This document shows positions 12,481 through 24,612 of a stretch of DNA of 64,000 nt, in pieces. Position 1 is the first letter of the stretch; every line of letters begins with the position of its first letter. Below the pieces are notes generated by a model, which ran no database searches, was not told the origin of the DNA, and saw only the letters and a program-made list of their open reading frames with translations. The translations under genes and the position numbers were made by a program. The stretch spans positions 274,635,608-274,699,607 of the forward strand of contig JBOZIK010000001.1 of the NCBI GenBank assembly GCA_051453625.1. Reading direction: 5' to 3'. This DNA is from Welwitschia mirabilis (lineage: Eukaryota > Gnetophyta > Gnetopsida > Welwitschiales).

Positions 12481-12677
12481 ATCTTAATTTAGTAAAAGGA
12501 AGTTTACTAGAAGATTAGGTGTTTTGCATGTAACAGTGCCTAATTTATTTTTTGTTTGAGTATTAAGGTTTTCCTCCTGGTACTCCAGCTCTCATGGAAA
12601 AATATTTTGTTATTACTTATTATTATTAGTATGTCAGTTAACTTATCTATCTATTATAATCATGACCTTTCAAGATT

Positions 12678-12687
12678 AAAGGGAAAT
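12678..12687 (+). promoter_or_regulatory. Polypurine tract of the copia element
   Basis: AAAGGGAAAT lies immediately upstream of the 3' LTR, the place where plus-strand DNA synthesis is primed. Confidence 0.7.
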
Positions 12688-12994
12688 TATTGTCCTGTTA
12701 CCTTTACCTTTAGTTAGGAAGATCATAATTTAGAAAAGAAATAATTGCTATATCAATAAATCTAAAAGATAAGTCACATGTTATAAGGTAAGCATAGTGA
12801 TTAGTGAGAAAACGCCTGTTGTTATCTTTAAATATGGGTGTATGCCCCATTCCAATTATGTCTGATTGATTGTGTATTGCTTATGTTATGCAAGAGAAAT
12901 AAAGATTCATCTCTATTTTTATCAATTATTTTGCTTTTATATTACCTCTTGGCTTTATTGTTGTAGGTTAATTGGTATGGTTTTCCTTTCAACA
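12688..12994 (+). repeat. 3' LTR of the copia element
   Basis: Diverged partner of 7329-7594. It begins TA where the 5' copy has TG, ends CA, and is followed by the ATATT target duplication. It is some 40 bp longer because of small insertions in its right half. Confidence 0.85.
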
Positions 12995-12999
12995 ATATT

Positions 13000-14855
13000 G
13001 ATCTGTATTATAATTTATTTGTGAAATCATATTATGGGCCTAAATTGATAAAACATATTTTTGTATTACTTCAAATGTTAAGTTGGACATATTAACAAAT
13101 TCCCAAAAAGAGGAATTATGGAGTGTACGTAGAACTATGACAAAAAGCATTACAACCATGCCATGGTAATCTAGTTAATGACATCATAATGTATAAGAGT
13201 CAAGAGCTAAACTTTTAAGAAATCATTCATATTGACTTGGAGGCCACAAGTTTATTTTAATCATCTTGATGAGAGTAAGATTGAGGTCATTAAGAGCCTT
13301 TAGCTTGTAGTGCTAAGTAGAATCTTCATCATTTAGCATTTGATAGATAAGATTCCATCCTATAGCATTTGGTGAAGGTTGTCTTATAGTGTTAGGTAGA
13401 TATAATCCTATCCTATAGCATTAGGTAGAATCTTCATCATTTAGCATTTGGTAAACGTTGTCTTCTAATGTTTGATGAAGATTGTCATATAGCGTTAGGT
13501 AGAATCTTCATTGTGATGAGTCCAACATGTGGCCTTTGAAGCTAGATTTCCCTACCAATTAGTGCTATTGCCACATGTCTCCACTACTACTACTGTGTCT
13601 CACAACCCATGTTTCCATTGCCACCATTGTTTTGTACAAAATTATGTCCATCTTCCACCATGTATTCCAAAACTTGGCTAAAGATTTGCAATTATTATGA
13701 AGAAAATCATAAAAGCAACTTTTATTTAAAAAAAATAGAAGACATATGTTATGATTAAAAAATTAAATTAATGTATTTATTTATAATAAATTGGTCTAAA
13801 ATACTTGGTATAAATGTCAATGTATACATGTTAACACTTACCATAGACTTTGCTGCTTTCTTCAACTTCAACTCATATTACTTTTTTAACTTTTTCCATT
13901 TATTATTATTTTCATAATACACTAAGTTCTTATTAACTATCATGTTATGATTGGGAAAATACGATGTGAAAATAAAGGCTAAGTTACAAACTCATATAGG
14001 AAAGAAATTTACTTAAACAAATAGAATTATTGAAAGGATTTACAAACACATGTATGCATGAGGTTATACAAAAAAATTATTCTTAGGATGGTTTTTTTCT
14101 TTAATTTAGGTTTTAATTCTTCTTCTATGTTAGTTCTCTTTCATAACTTTTACCTTTGAATATTACAAATATTGAGATATCAAGATAACTTGCAAAGATA
14201 AAATTCAATAGGAAATAGAAAAATGAAAAAAAAAACAAATTGAAATGATAACACAATTAACAACATTTTTAACAATATGTAGTTACTATGTATACATTTG
14301 GGTTTAAGGTTTTTTCATTAGGGTTCTACCCTTATTAATTACTAATATTATATTTATAGATGATTAATATTTTATAATTATTACTACAATTATATCTTTA
14401 TTAATTAAATTTATACATCACAAGACTTCGTTCCCCATTTAATTTTAAAAGTTAAGGATTCTTACATAGGAAAGAAACATAACTAACAAAGTAATAATAA
14501 TAACAGCTACTATACACTAAATATCTTTGGAGGAAACTAGATTAAATAAAAAAAACTTTTTCATTCCTAAATTGATATGCTTGAGTAACTTTGAATGTGA
14601 AATAGCTAATATCTTATTTAAGTTTCTCTTTGTTAACTAAAAAATACTTGATGCTGCTTATTTCCAATTAATCATTCAACTATTAAATGTTTACTTTTTA
14701 AAGTAGCTTTATTAGAATGTTGATAGTCTAATCTATCATTGAAACTTGATATAGGTCATACCATTATGCACTAGTTCTACATATCCTAGTAACTTCCTTA
14801 TCCAAATCACTTAAATATTATTTTTAAATGTTGCTACCTATTTTGTTTTAGTTGA
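13000..14855. other. AT-rich intergenic sequence with one short repeat array
   Basis: No coding feature is supported. The only structure I see is the array of short related motifs at 13308-13512, listed separately. Confidence 0.5.
13308..13512. repeat. Short tandem array of a TAGCATT(T/A)GGT-AGAATCTTCATC motif
   Basis: The phrase AATCTTCATCATTTAGCATT occurs at 13321 and again from 13431, a spacing of about 110 bp. Between and after these, variants of TAGCATTTGGTGAAGGTTGTC, TAGTGTTAGGTAGA and TAGCGTTAGGTAGAATCTTC recur every 25-30 bp, giving a two-level repeat. Confidence 0.65.
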
Positions 14856-14859
14856 TGAA

Positions 14860-17105
14860 TTCTTTACTATGTTCTATCATTTTTATCTACAAGAGATTGA
14901 TGAAGTTACTAAGAATTTTAAATATCTTATTTTATAATTTATAATATTCTAATAACCACTAAAATATGAATCTAAAAATTTTATAAGTTTAGAGTTGTTT
15001 TCATATTAAAATAGAAGTCTAAACTCTCTTGTTTCTTTTAAATACTTCAAAACTATTATAGTTGTATTCTAGTAACTCTATTTTGGTTTAGTTACATATG
15101 TTACTAATATCATAGTTGAATGTGATTTATGACATCTAGTACTAGTGACATATATAAACCTACATTTGTTAATTCTTAATTAGTAGTTAACTTTAAATTT
15201 GTTTCTTTTATGTAAGCATTATGTTTATATTCTTCATGCTAATTTTTTTTTCCCACAATGTGATGAAATTACTTTAACTCATTTTAAAAATTTCGATTTA
15301 TTTTTATTGACTTTCATATCAATGTAGTATTTTTTTTTAAATCCAAACTTTGTTATTTCAAACTACTTTTTAAGATATTTCTTCACCTTAACAATGCTTA
15401 TTTCATCTTCCCTAGGTCTCAAAATATTACTAATAAAAATAAGAATGTGTGTGGTCTTATCTTATGCATGTTTAAGAATATTATTACATCAATATCTTAG
15501 TAATCATACATATCAAAATTCCTTTTTTTAAACTAAGCTATAACTTACATCATTGTATTGTGTTAGCTAGATTTTGAAAGGGACAAACAAACTCAAAGAG
15601 GAAGAAAAAATGTGACATAACAAAAGGTAATCTTATAACTATATTACAGTAATTTCGGATGAATGATTACATTACAAGGAATCTTAACTTTATATAGGGT
15701 GAAGATTTTCCATAACATAAATCCTCCAATAAAAGAAAATGAAGGAAAAACTACAATACGTTTGTAACATCCACCTAATAAACTAATGTAAGACTTCTGG
15801 GTCTTTGTTTTATTTCAAGTAGTGACTTCCTTAGCTACACACTTTTTGTAGTTATCTCAAAACCTCAAGTTGATAGTTACATAATTCCTTCTCAATGTAT
15901 TCATATAAAAAATGTAGCTTGTACATTAAATTGATGTGTCTTTCATCCTTGTTGTGTTGTCATTGAGAGAAAGTTTGACTAGTTATTAGTCCAAAAAGTT
16001 TGCATAGCTAATTTCATTATTCTGAGTGAATCTTTATGTAATAAGCCCAGCCTTGAACTTGTTAATAATTCTATCAAACATGTATTTATTTTGGAATATC
16101 CATTTGTCTCTTATTACTTGTCTTCATAGAAATAATCTTTTCACTTTCTAAGTGAAATATTATATCAAAAAGCTTATACTTTGTACTTTAAGGCATGTCT
16201 TCATATTATATACTTCACTACTTTTTAAATGTTTTTAGTTTACTAGTGTAAATAATATATATTTCTCTACATTTAGTTCTAGTTTCTTCATCCATTATTA
16301 ATGAATTTCACTTTCTTACTAAATAACCCATTTCATCAATTTACATGGTTTTAACTCCTTTAAAAGAGTAAATGCTTTATAATGTTATTTATTAATTAAA
16401 ATGTTCCTAGAAATACCTATATCNNNNNNNNNNNNNNNNNNNNNNNNNNNNNNNNNNNNNNNNNNNNNNNNNNNNNNNNNNNNNNNNNNNNACAACCTTT
16501 AGTTACTATGCATTATGCTATCACTTTATAAGTTTACATTTAACTATACAACCACATATGTATGTATTCATATATTGATTCTTGATTTATCATTTTTAAA
16601 GGATTGTCAGGAGACTAGAAACTATTCAAAACAATAGCCTAATGTTTTTTTTCTATGTTTTATTTTATGATTCTTCATTTGATCATATAATATGATAAGC
16701 TATTTGTTTCATTTGGTAAAAATTACATCATAATAAAGAGTGATTTTTTATTACTCTAATAGGGAGAATGTATAGATCTTAGTATCAATTTTATATCTAA
16801 TACTTATAACTAATTAAACATATATTTAAAGATTATTATGATGTTGTGATGAGATAATTACATAAAAACGTGATTCAAACACTTATAACATATCTTACAC
16901 TTCTTGTGATGAAAGTCATGAAAATGTATATGAACAATAGATTAAAAAATTATTCTCAATCATAAGTTTTAATTCCAACATAAAATTCTAACCAAATAAT
17001 TATGACCAATAAACCGTTTCCAACATATTTCGTGATATGTTTCACGAAGGTAGTCTAATTTTAGATAAACCAATATAGTTTTAAGATAAATATCTTTATT
17101 TTTAT
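14860..17105 (-). mobile_element. Antisense copia pol fragment, copy A of a tandem duplication
   Basis: On the minus strand the region around 15795-15836 reads LRKSLLEIKQRPR, a decayed form of the copia RT motif KLKKSLYGLKQAPR. The adjoining text toward 15960 preserves remnants of the FDVxTAFLNG...EGF blocks in the right order. The whole block aligns with 17140-19085 through many landmarks, for example AGAGATTGATGAAGTTACTA near 14892 and CTCAATCATAAGTTTTAATT near 16960. A 68-bp gap (16424-16491) lies within it. Reading frames are completely broken. Confidence 0.65.
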
Positions 17106-17139
17106 TTTTAAATAATATAAAATACTCTACTCTAAATGA

Positions 17140-19085
17140 ATCCATTTGTATCTTGTATTACTTTTATTTTTAAGAGATTGATGAAGTTGCTAAGAATTTT
17201 TGTTATCATTAAAATATCTTTATAATCATTAAAATATGAATCTAAGAAATTTTTAAGTTTAAAGTAATCATCCTATTAAAGTAGAAGTCTAAGATTGTTT
17301 TCTTCAGGTAATTCAAAACTTTGATAATTGTATTCTAGTGACTCTATTTTGTTTTAGTCATAAATCTTACTAACATTATAACTAAATGAGGTATAAGCCT
17401 TAATACTAGTAAAATATATTAGATGTCAAATAATGTATATATTATACCCCATCTGAATATGATAATTCTTCATTAATAGTTAACTCAAAATTTTACTCCA
17501 TTCAAGTAAATCCTATTTTTTTGTTTTTCATGTTAAAGTTTTCTAACATATCATAAACATAATTTAATTAATTCAAGAAAATTTGATCATTTTCTTGCCT
17601 CTCTTTTATAGTTATGTAGTGTTTCATCAATCTTAAATTCATGTTTTCAAATTGCTTTGCAAGCTCTCTCTTTACCTTTACAATGTTGTTGTCATTCTTC
17701 CTAGGTTTTAAAATATTATTTAAAAGAATAATAATTTAAATATTTAATATATATCATCCAATTTTAATCTTGCACTCATATTGAAATCCATTTTTACCAA
17801 GCTATTAAGTATCTAAGTGTCTCATGAATATGATGCCTGCTTTAGATCCTCTAGTGACCTTTTACATTTTCGCACTTTTTGCACGTGAATATTTACCTCA
17901 AAACCTTTAAGGTTTGACATATAAGTATCCTTCTGAAGTTATCTATTCAAAATTGTAGTTTTCACATCAAACTAATGACTCTTCCCTCCTTTCTATCTTG
18001 TAATGTAAACAAATTCTAAATAGTCTATCATTTTTTTAAGTCAGTGCAAACACCTTTGTGTTAATTTCATGCTTTTGAGTGAATTATTTTATAATTTATA
18101 TGACCTTGAACTTATAAATTCTTCAACTTTACATGTACTTATTAAGAAATTTTCATTTATATGTTACCATTTTTCTTCATAGTATTAAGCATATCAACTT
18201 CTAGATTTCATTCTATATTAAAAAACTAGTACTTCATACTTAACACACATCTACATTTTACATATTTTGCTACTTCTTTAGATGTTTTCAGGTTAATACT
18301 ATAGATAATAAAATTTTATTTGATTTAAGATTAGTTTTTTCATCCACCCTTACATAACAAACTGCACTTCTTTACTTAGTAATTCATTTTACTTAATTTG
18401 TCCTCAACTCTTTTAAAATATGACATGCTGTATGATGTCCTTTATTTATAAAAGTGTGTTTAAGAACCCTTGAATCCATTTTGTCATTATTAAAAGATTC
18501 TTTGTTAGAATCTTTCTCTTTAAAATTTAAAATTGAAGAAATTTTCCACATCATTTCTTTTCTTATTAAGTGTTGTATTACTGCTCTCACATTTTCATGG
18601 AGGTGGTTGATAAAATTATCTATTGCATATTCACATATTTTCACTTGATTTATCATATTTAAGGCAATTATTTTCTATAGACTAGAATGTACGCAAAATA
18701 ATCAAGTAATGTTCTTCATTTATGATTCATTTCATGGATCTTCACTTATTTATATAATATAATGAGATCCTTTTCACATTCTACAAAATTATATTATTAT
18801 AAATCTTTGTATTGACTCCATTTTTTATTAGATAAATGCACATGACATGATTTAAAAACTTAAAAATATGTTACACTTACTTTGAAAAATGTTATACAAA
18901 TTTATATTGATGGATAAATATCCAACTCTCAATCATAAGTCTGATTTTACCATAGAATTTTAACCACATTATTATGATAAATAAATACTTCATGAAATAT
19001 TCATTCATATATTCCATGAAGCTAATTATAGTTTTGATAAAAACAACATATTTTTAAGATAAAAATAAATATTTTAATCTACTTA
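17140..19085 (-). mobile_element. Antisense copia pol fragment, copy B of a tandem duplication
   Basis: The minus strand reads FDVKTTILN at 17948-17974 (canonical MDVKTAFLNG) and, further along the same strand at about 17835-17870, KCKRSLEDLKQAS (canonical KLKKSLYGLKQAPR). These are consecutive copia RT motifs with the expected spacing. A minus-strand open stretch at 18393-18656 would correspond to the integrase-RT linker but shows no recognisable motif. Copy A shares the same landmarks at an offset of 2.0-2.3 kb. No LTR is visible at either end, so this is an internal fragment, not a whole element. Confidence 0.7.
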
Positions 19086-21475
19086 TAAGGATAAATTTAA
19101 GATAACTAATTTCACAAGATTATTCTGCAAATAATCAAACTTTGTAAAGATCAAATAATTCTATGGCTTGATAACTAATTATTATAATTGATTTTACACT
19201 ATTTATAAGTGATTACTATCAAATACCATAATCTAGAATTAGGTAAGAACCTAACCAATTATGAAATTTATATATGTTATAGTTTCTTTATAATTAATCA
19301 TCAAATTCATTGCATATTTAAGTGATTTATGAAATAAAAAACTAGAGATTCTAAGTGAACTAGCTCAATAAAAGACATTATATTGATTACTTATTTTAAT
19401 GGATAGAATGCATATTTTTCTCTTTATATCTTGTTCATCCCTCCAACCCCAAACACTTTTCCTTTATATATTTCACATTAACCATTATAATACTTCTAGC
19501 ATCTCCTATTCATAATTTATTAGGTTATTCTCTATCCTTTCCAAGAAGATTGTTCAATGTTTGAGTGGTTTCATTTAGTACCTCTTTTCATAAATAAGCA
19601 TTAACTTCTTACGCATAACCTTTACTCACATCAAATGGAAAAGTATGCAATCAATGCAGTCTAATATATTATTCTTTTATAGTTTACCTAGGATTGTTTA
19701 TATTATTTTAAGATGTAATGCCCTCCATTATCAATACATAAATTATAAATATTTTAGCCAACACATTTTCAATATGATTCTTCAACTATTTAAAAGATCA
19801 AATATTGGAAACATTTATTCGAAAATATATTGTTAATATTTTTTTAGAATAAACATTGAAAAACTTAAGAAAGTATTGGTTATGTTTCAAATTTTTAATT
19901 GGCATATGTTCAAAAAAATTAAAGTGCACTAGCCATAACTTCTTAATGGTCCTATGGTTACTCTTCTTAAATGATTATCTTATAGCCTGATTTAAAATGC
20001 ATGTGTTATCACTTGGATTTTTTACCTTTAAGTCTTTATAAGTGTTGGGAAACAAAGTAGCAAGAGAGATAAGCAAGATTTTCCCAAACTAAAAAGCTAA
20101 ACAAAGAGGTTAGACACTCATAAACATGTGAAGACGAAGGTGATTCTATTTTCCTAGATGTCATAAAGAACATGTTTTCATTAGGAATATGTAGTGTATA
20201 ACTAAGGCAACATGATAGGTATCCAAGTTAGACATCTTTCACCTTAGAATCTCAAATATTTTGTAGAGATTCGAAGATGAAAATACTCAAATTTTAGGCT
20301 TTTAGTCTAAACTCAACTTGTCATAAAATGAAATTCACCATGATTTAAATTACTTCAAATCTATTTTACATCTTGGCTTAAACTTAGAGATACCTTAGTA
20401 CGATTTCTTGATAACATCTACAAATTCAAGTACATCATATGAATTACAAGGTTGTATCACTATATGAAATACTTGTTTATAAATGACGATTTTTCAAATT
20501 TAGTAGAACCATTTTTATAGCCTTTAATTTTGATGTAGAACATAAAAAGACAAACAACAGTGTTAGCTTTAGTATTTTTAAGCCTTTAGTATTTATTTCA
20601 TTTAGATCATTTTCATCTCATGGAACTTTCTTGTGCATGAAAATCTTTAAGAAATGCCATTCACAAACATTGATAATAGTGAAATACAAATTCCACACAT
20701 GATAAAAATGCATAATTTACCATTCCTTTTTCTATAATTAAAATTTTGATAAATTTTTCTTTTTTTATAACATTAAATTAAAGATGATCTTTTATAAACC
20801 ATAATTTAAAGGCTTTTAAGATTTAATGATCTATGATTTAATAGGATATCATCTATTATGCTTTCCTTTTGTTTATATTTCAATTTGTGAAATGATTAAT
20901 CTTGAACAATAGTAATACTATTTGATATTGTAAGTTTATTTCATGCTTTGAATGTTTTCAATATCTCACAGCAAATAATCCTCTACATGATTTAAAACCC
21001 TAACTACTTCATGGATAAAACATATAGGTAGAGAAGATGTCAATTACCTTGATGATCTTCTCTTACTATTCATGTATTGATTATGCAATCTAATAATTGT
21101 TATTTTAATCTCCGAGGAAGGGATTATAATATTATTCATTTTGAATCCCTTTTCCAGTATTGTCTGCAATTGTAACTTAGAAAATTACGTCTAGTTAACA
21201 TTTTTCTTTCTCTATAAATATTACATAACCTTTCTTTGATTTGGTCTAAATCTAATAATCATATAAATTCATTTCTAACTTGATCACTGCAACTAGATAA
21301 CACTAGTTTATTTTTTAAATACAACCCCTAGTTTGACAACTAGGCATATAATGAATTTATCAAATCATAAAAATGCCACATGGACATTCATTTTGGCTAT
21401 AATTCATCATCAAACTGTACATGAAATTATATTCACTATTAACAACATACAAATATCATCATCATTTTAGCATTT
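19086..21475. other. AT-rich intergenic sequence, nothing firmly recognised
   Basis: No gene or element is supported. At 20459 the string CACTATATGAAATAC followed by TAAATGACGATTTTT resembles the terminus of a CACTA transposon, but no matching far end with a 3-bp target duplication was found. Confidence 0.45.
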
Positions 21476-21479
21476 TTCC

Positions 21480-22230
21480 ATCTACATGGGGTTAGCTTTT
21501 TGAGTTATTTTATGTTATTCACATCTATGAAGATCTAGATTAGTAGTTACTTAAAAATATGACATATATCTTCCTACAACTTCTTCCCAAATAATCTCTT
21601 TTTATTGCTTCCCTCTAACTTCAACCAAATAATCTTTTTTGACAACTGCACTTTTTGGCCCAACATGGGCATGCATAAAACATCTTAGATGGCTCATCTT
21701 TATGTTATCACTTTTTGATTCTATCTTCAGGATTCCTTAAATATGAGAATTACTAATTCTATGTTGTTTTCTAATAACCATCATCCATCTTTGCATTTTC
21801 ATCTTTGCCATGTTGATGTATTCCTCAAGTTACTTCTTTACCTCTCAAAGCTTCACATTATACAAAATCATAGGTATAACTATGATTTTGTACAACCTCC
21901 TTTTCAATCTAATAAGAATTTTACTATCACATAGAATAGCACTACCTTGTCTGAATTTTGTCTATCAATATTTCCATCCATTTATAAGATTAATTCTAAG
22001 TAATGAAATTGGTTGCTTTACACCCTATCTTTCTCTTGGATTTTCACCCTTACATGATTTCTATCTGTACTTCCACTAAAGTTTCACTCCCTCTATTCTC
22101 TCTTACTCTTACTAATCTATGATACCTTTGATTCTAAGGCCTCCATCATGGTTTTTATTTTACAAGCAATGATTTCTTTACATTAAAGAACTAGCACAAT
22201 ATCATCTACAATAACATACATCACATCATA
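21480..22230 (-). pseudogene. LINE (non-LTR retrotransposon) reverse-transcriptase C-terminal remnant
   Basis: Read on the minus strand from 22222 downward, the sequence gives YVIVDDIVLVL, the catalytic (F/Y)xDD box of LINE reverse transcriptase (usually YADDIVL). The later LINE blocks follow in the right order: EALESK and SKSKRE (canonical EALESKGLxxSxSKTEYM), then FHYLELIL and MDGNID (canonical FxYLGSxIxxDGxID), then a C-terminal piece near 21570 reading GRSCRKIYV. Stops interrupt every block. This is a plant LINE of the kind whose 3' half survives after 5' truncation. No poly-A tail or target duplication could be identified on the left side. Confidence 0.7.
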
Positions 22231-23404
22231 TCATCCTAAGTCTTTGTTATAAATTCATCCATAATAATGGTAAATAAATATAGTTAATGCTCATCTTTAT
22301 TTTATAAGTATATACAAGAGAAAAACAAGATTATTCCAAGGAAATAATGAGATCTAGTATTAAAATTTAAACTATTATTGCTCAAAAAAATTTACAATAG
22401 CAGCAATATCTATTATTACAAAGAAAAATCAATTTGAATGAGAAATTTGTCTACTCTCCAAATAGTGACTTTTATTTTCATACTCAAAAACATGATCTAT
22501 GAAAACATAAAATGTTGTTCTATCCTTTAATATAACTTAAGTCGTAATAAAGATACATAATTTAATATAAAGATGTAGTGTGCTCTACATACATAAAAAC
22601 ATTTAAGTCAACTACCTATTAGGTAATGCTTGATTGCAGAATTGTAGAGGAGGGAGAGTCATTCATAGGTCATGATTTGATAATCAAGTTCACTCTACAT
22701 GCAAAAGTCAAGTATTAGAAAACTCTATATTAATTCCTTAAAAGATTTGGGTACTTCTCTTAAGAACATTCTAAATGAATGAAGAGTAATAGATAAAGTG
22801 AAACCCTAAACTTCTTATCTTACAAAGAGTCAAAGATTTATTCTTCATTCTAAGTAAATGAAGTGGGGAAGCTAAGTAATCATAGCAAACCTTTACTTTG
22901 AGGAGATGTACGAGGGTTTCATTCTTTTACAATGTTTATCATCTTAAAGGAATCAAGGCTTACTAAATCTCTACAAATGTGGCTCCATAAATATTTGTTG
23001 TAAGGAATTTTCGAGCAAGTCTCTTATGAGGAATGAACTCTACTTTTCTAGTCCCAACATAACAGACTTATCCCTAGTATGCACCCTTACTAATAGTCAT
23101 GTGGGCTTTTTGATCTTGTAGGTGTGTCACTCCCCCAAATGCTCTGCATGCCAAAGGCACTAGGCAAGGGCACTACACTGATGTCCCATAGTAACCAGTG
23201 GGTTTAGAACCAACTAGAACAAACAATTCAATATTAACTAGACACACAACCCTACCTAGCTGCCTTAAAGTAGAGATTAGATGTGGAAGTAAGGGAAAAC
23301 GCACATAGAGAGAAATAACAATAAGGATTTTCAAGAGTTGAAAGAGCAGAAATAAAGAAAATACAAGGTTTCATGAAGGAAAAGTGATTAGCACAAAGGT
23401 AGGG
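22231..23404. other. AT-rich intergenic sequence, nothing recognised
   Basis: No open frame or element terminus is recognised. A slightly GC-richer patch at 23100-23275 (for example CACTCCCCCAAATGCTCTGC) has no identifiable content. Confidence 0.45.
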
Positions 23405-23540
23405 GATTAAATAATTGAATAGCATTTATGATGGCTTTAAGCCATCATTGTATTGAAAGTTAATAATGGTTTTTAACCATCATTATCAATGACAAATTTT
23501 AACTATGATAAAAAGATAAAGTGATGATACATTATGAGTG
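23405..23540. repeat. Hairpin-rich repeat, copy 1
   Basis: It contains a perfect 10-bp inverted repeat (ATGATGGCTT-T-AAGCCATCAT, 23428-23448) and, 20 bp further, ATGGTT-TTT-AACCAT. The segment AGGGGATTAAATAATTGAAT to GGCTTTA is related to 24370-24405, so this is one member of a repeat family. Repeated ATGGTTTTTAACCATCAT hairpins are typical of the subterminal regions of plant CACTA transposons; that link is an inference. Confidence 0.6.
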
Positions 23541-24369
23541 AAAAAACATTAAAACAATGCATATTTTAAGTTCTTCAAAAGTACTTCTAGAATTTAATAA
23601 TACTACTCATAATCAGGATGGCATTATAATTTATGCTATTTCTATCAATGTAGTTTAAGATTTTAACTAAACTTTATATCTTAAGATAACATGGTTATAA
23701 CTATCGAATTTCAAACATCTTCAACATGAAACCCCCCTTTAAAATGAACATTGTTAACATTCCAAATTCAAAGACTTATTTTAAAAGGTTCAATCTCAAG
23801 ATTTCTACCAAACCTTAGATGTTATCCTAAAAAAAGAATTCTAATTGTGGATATTCAATAGAGCCCCATAATAATCATTTGAGGTTTTAATGTATTTAGC
23901 ATTCCATGTGAAATGGATAAACTTATCTACAACTTAGAGACCCTCATTTTCATGGAATGACATGTGGTAGAAGGACAAAAGGAAAAAAGAGGAGAGATGA
24001 ATGAAGAAAGGTATGGGTAAGAGTATCTAAGGAATCATAGGAATGAAATGATGGAAAATATTGGGTTAGTATTTTCTTTAGTTTGGTTTGGTTAGATTTG
24101 GGTTGGATGGACATGAAGTTATTTATTGTAATTCCTATCATTTGCAGTGATGTCCCTCTCATTTTAGGAATTCAATGATGACACTCCTTACACATGTCAA
24201 ACTGGGCACTTTTCTCTTAAAGTACATGTATGATTGTATGCCTTTCTATGTTTCTTTTTAAGGAAAACCTCAATAAAAGAATATTTTGAAAAAAAATTCA
24301 TAAAAAGTTATGAAGCCCTAAACAAGATTCTTAACATGAATGTATGTGTTTGGGAAGTACATTCCTTAA

Positions 24370-24612
24370 ATAGGGGTTTGAATAGGTGAATAACCTTTAT
24401 GATAGCTTTAATTAATCATTGTATTAAAATTTAATAATGATTTTTAATCATTATTGTGTTCTACTTTAATGATGGTTAAAAAATTATTATATTTTATGTA
24501 ATTTATGATGGCTTTTAACCATCACAAAGGTACAAAACCATCATTAAACTAATGATAATCTAGAATTATCATTTATAATCTTAATTAAAAGTCAATTTTA
24601 TTGTAGTAACAA
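24370..24612. repeat. Hairpin-rich repeat, copy 2, with a CACTA-like end
   Basis: It repeats the left part of the 23405 copy in diverged form, then adds ATGATGGTTAAAAAATTATT, TGATGGCTTTTAACCATCA and AAAACCATCATTAAACTAAT. It finishes with AATTTTATTGTAGTAAC. Read on the minus strand that end begins GTTACTACAATAAAATTG, close to a CACTACAA-type terminal repeat with the first C changed. It is best explained as the decayed end of a CACTA or related DNA transposon, but the opposite end is not established. Confidence 0.5.

Larger units (their letters stand above)
7329..12994 (+). mobile_element. Degenerate full-length Ty1/copia LTR retrotransposon
   Basis: The element has every structural mark. The 5' LTR is 7329-7594 and the 3' LTR 12688-12994, flanked by an identical 5-bp target duplication ATATT (7324-7328 and 12995-12999). 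The 5' LTR begins TG and the 3' LTR ends CA. A primer-binding site starts at 7595 and a purine run precedes the 3' LTR. Inside are, in copia order, a CCHC zinc knuckle, protease/GAG-pre-integrase remnant, integrase, reverse transcriptase and RNase H, all on the plus strand and broken by many stops and frameshifts. The integrase-before-RT order separates it from gypsy. A 100-bp gap lies at 8885-8984. It is an old, immobile copy. Confidence 0.88.

Noticed and set aside
20459-24612. A complete 4.15-kb CACTA element
   Set aside because: The two ends resemble CACTA termini, but they do not match each other well and no 3-bp target duplication was found, so it is reported only as a possibility.
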